Positions 6,281-6,619 of a DNA stretch of 6,619 bases are shown piece after piece. Source of the stretch: Oscillospiraceae bacterium (GTDB taxonomy: Bacteria > Bacillota > Clostridia > Oscillospirales > UBA929); contig WRCJ01000081.1 in assembly GCA_009784085.1 (NCBI GenBank), forward strand, positions 1 to 6,619. Direction: 5' to 3'. Each line of letters starts with the position of its first letter. Within the stretch, counting starts at the first letter, position 1. Made by a program: the position numbers and the translations under genes. Below the pieces are notes generated by a model. The model saw nothing but the letters and a program-made list of their open reading frames with translations. It made no database searches and was not told the DNA's origin.

Positions 6281-6287
6281 CCTCCGG
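6281..6287 (-). promoter_or_regulatory. prfB: Shine-Dalgarno of prfB that decides its start
   Basis: CCGGAGG on the minus strand. It is 11 bases from ATG 6269 but only 2 from ATG 6278, which favours the shorter protein. Confidence 0.7.
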
Positions 6288-6293
6288 TCAGCG

Positions 6294-6351
6294 CAACGTA
6301 AAGGGGTCAACGTAAAGGGGTCAACGCAAAGGGGTCAACCAACGTAGGGGT
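6294..6351. repeat. 14-bp tandem repeat in the prfB leader
   Basis: Three head-to-tail copies of caacgtaaaggggt (6294-6307, 6308-6321; the third, 6322-6335, has c for t) are followed by an extra caac and a shortened fourth copy (6340-6351, lacking two a). In the prfB transcript these read as repeated UUGACCCC-type units just upstream of the ribosome binding site. The role is unknown; it may be simple slippage or a protein-binding array. Confidence 0.9.
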
Positions 6352-6399
6352 GTCCCATCCGCCGCAGGGGGTAAAAAGGGGGTCCGTCCGCCGCTACTA

Positions 6400-6428
6400 A
6401 TGGTATCACACACGGGTGGCCATGTCAA
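6400..6428 (-). promoter_or_regulatory. Sigma-70-type promoter of the prfB gene string
   Basis: Minus-strand TTGACA (6428-6423), a 17-base spacer, and TACCAT (6405-6400) with TG one base upstream of the -10 (extended -10). The -35 is a perfect consensus match and the spacer is ideal. Transcription would start near 6393, giving a leader of about 120 nt before ATG 6269. No other promoter of this quality was found in the short gaps downstream, so it may serve all four genes. Confidence 0.75.
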
Positions 6429-6433
6429 CAGCC

Positions 6434-6604
6434 GAGGCGCCCACCGGGGCGCCTTACCGAGAGGCGCCTTGCTGAGGGACGGTGGGCGGTCAAGGTAAAT
6501 GCAACCTTAGGCAGACTGACTGCAACATTCAAGCATTTAGCCTGGCAAAAACTGGGGATTGCTGGGAGGACGAGCATCGAGTTATCCTCATAGGAGGTGA
6601 AAAC
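6434..6604 (+). promoter_or_regulatory. Structured, gene-free leader of the divergent right-hand gene (candidate)
   Basis: No convincing gene lies here. Three copies of self-complementary ggcgcc allow competing hairpins: aggcgccc 6435-6442 with gggcgcct 6447-6454, or ggcgcct 6448-6454 with aggcgcc 6462-6468. Then come aaggt/acctt (6492-6496 / 6504-6508), whose loop region taaatgc (6496-6502) also matches gcattta (6533-6539), and gcag/ctgc (6511-6514 / 6520-6523). Near the gene, tcctc (6585-6589) can pair with gagga upstream (6566-6570), and its cctc can instead pair with gagg inside the Shine-Dalgarno (6594-6597). It matches no riboswitch class I know, and its transcription is not shown by a clear plus-strand promoter. 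Confidence 0.35.
6592..6600 (+). promoter_or_regulatory. Strong Shine-Dalgarno of the divergent gene
   Basis: AGGAGGTGA is a nearly full match to the 16S rRNA 3' end, 9 bases before ATG 6610. It supports the reality of the truncated gene at the window edge. Confidence 0.8.
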
Positions 6605-6609
6605 GGCAC

Positions 6610-6619
6610 ATGAACGGAG
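6610..6619 (+). CDS. First codons of a divergent gene cut by the window edge
   Basis: ATG AAC GGA (Met-Asn-Gly) and one more base follow a near-consensus Shine-Dalgarno. The product cannot be identified from three codons. It is divergent from prfB and shares its intergenic region. Confidence 0.6.

Noticed and set aside
6422..6475. 17-codon ATG frame (MSTAEAPTGAP...) over the GGCGCC hairpins, possible leader peptide
   Set aside because: There is only a weak purine stretch 2 bases upstream and no plus-strand promoter before it. Its start overlaps the -35 of the prfB promoter, so it is probably chance.
6559..6588. TTGCTG, 18 bases, TATCCT as a promoter for the right-hand gene
   Set aside because: The -35 matches only three positions, and transcription would begin at the Shine-Dalgarno itself.

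Overview
The window looks like the chromosome of a Gram-positive bacterium of the Firmicutes, most likely a moderately GC-rich clostridial lineage (inference). The evidence is strong AGGAGG-type ribosome binding sites, tightly packed genes with 4-base overlaps, a lipobox signal peptide on a family 5 solute-binding protein, a DegV-family gene and a Firmicute-like release factor 2. Composition varies: the right half (prfB, solute-binding protein) is GC-rich, while the DegV, hydrolase and especially PlsC coding regions are more AT-rich.

Layout. Positions 2-1308 (+) hold the C-terminal carrier-protein part of a gene that begins outside the window. It is followed, with a TTGA start/stop overlap, by a two-domain membrane protein: a PlsC-type acyltransferase fused to an LRAT-like (permuted NlpC/P60) thiol domain. 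A 105-bp GC-rich gap full of inverted and direct repeats (1309-1413) separates this pair from a convergent gene string on the minus strand. Read in the direction of transcription, that string is prfB (6269 to 5136), a lipoprotein of the ABC peptide-binding family 5 (5139 to 3349, ATGA overlap with prfB), a DegV/FakB-like fatty-acid-binding protein (3310 to 2375, 38-bp gap) and a membrane-anchored alpha/beta hydrolase (2370 to 1414, 4-bp gap). A good sigma-70-type promoter (TTGACA, 17 bp, TACCAT with an extended -10 TG) lies at 6428-6400 on the minus strand and probably drives the string. The roughly 120-nt prfB leader contains a 14-bp tandem repeat.

At the right edge a divergent plus-strand gene starts at 6610 behind a strong Shine-Dalgarno sequence. 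The DNA between the prfB promoter and that start can form several competing hairpins, including one over the Shine-Dalgarno, so it is a candidate regulatory leader of no class I recognise.

How the genes may work together. Four of the proteins point to acyl-group handling: carrier protein, PlsC-LRAT, DegV-type fatty-acid binding, and an alpha/beta hydrolase with a Cys in the nucleophile elbow. The clearest unusual feature is the PlsC-LRAT fusion next to a carrier domain, which suggests lipid acyl transfer or remodelling with a Cys acyl-enzyme step. This functional link is inference. prfB and the solute-binding protein look like housekeeping and transport genes that share the transcript.
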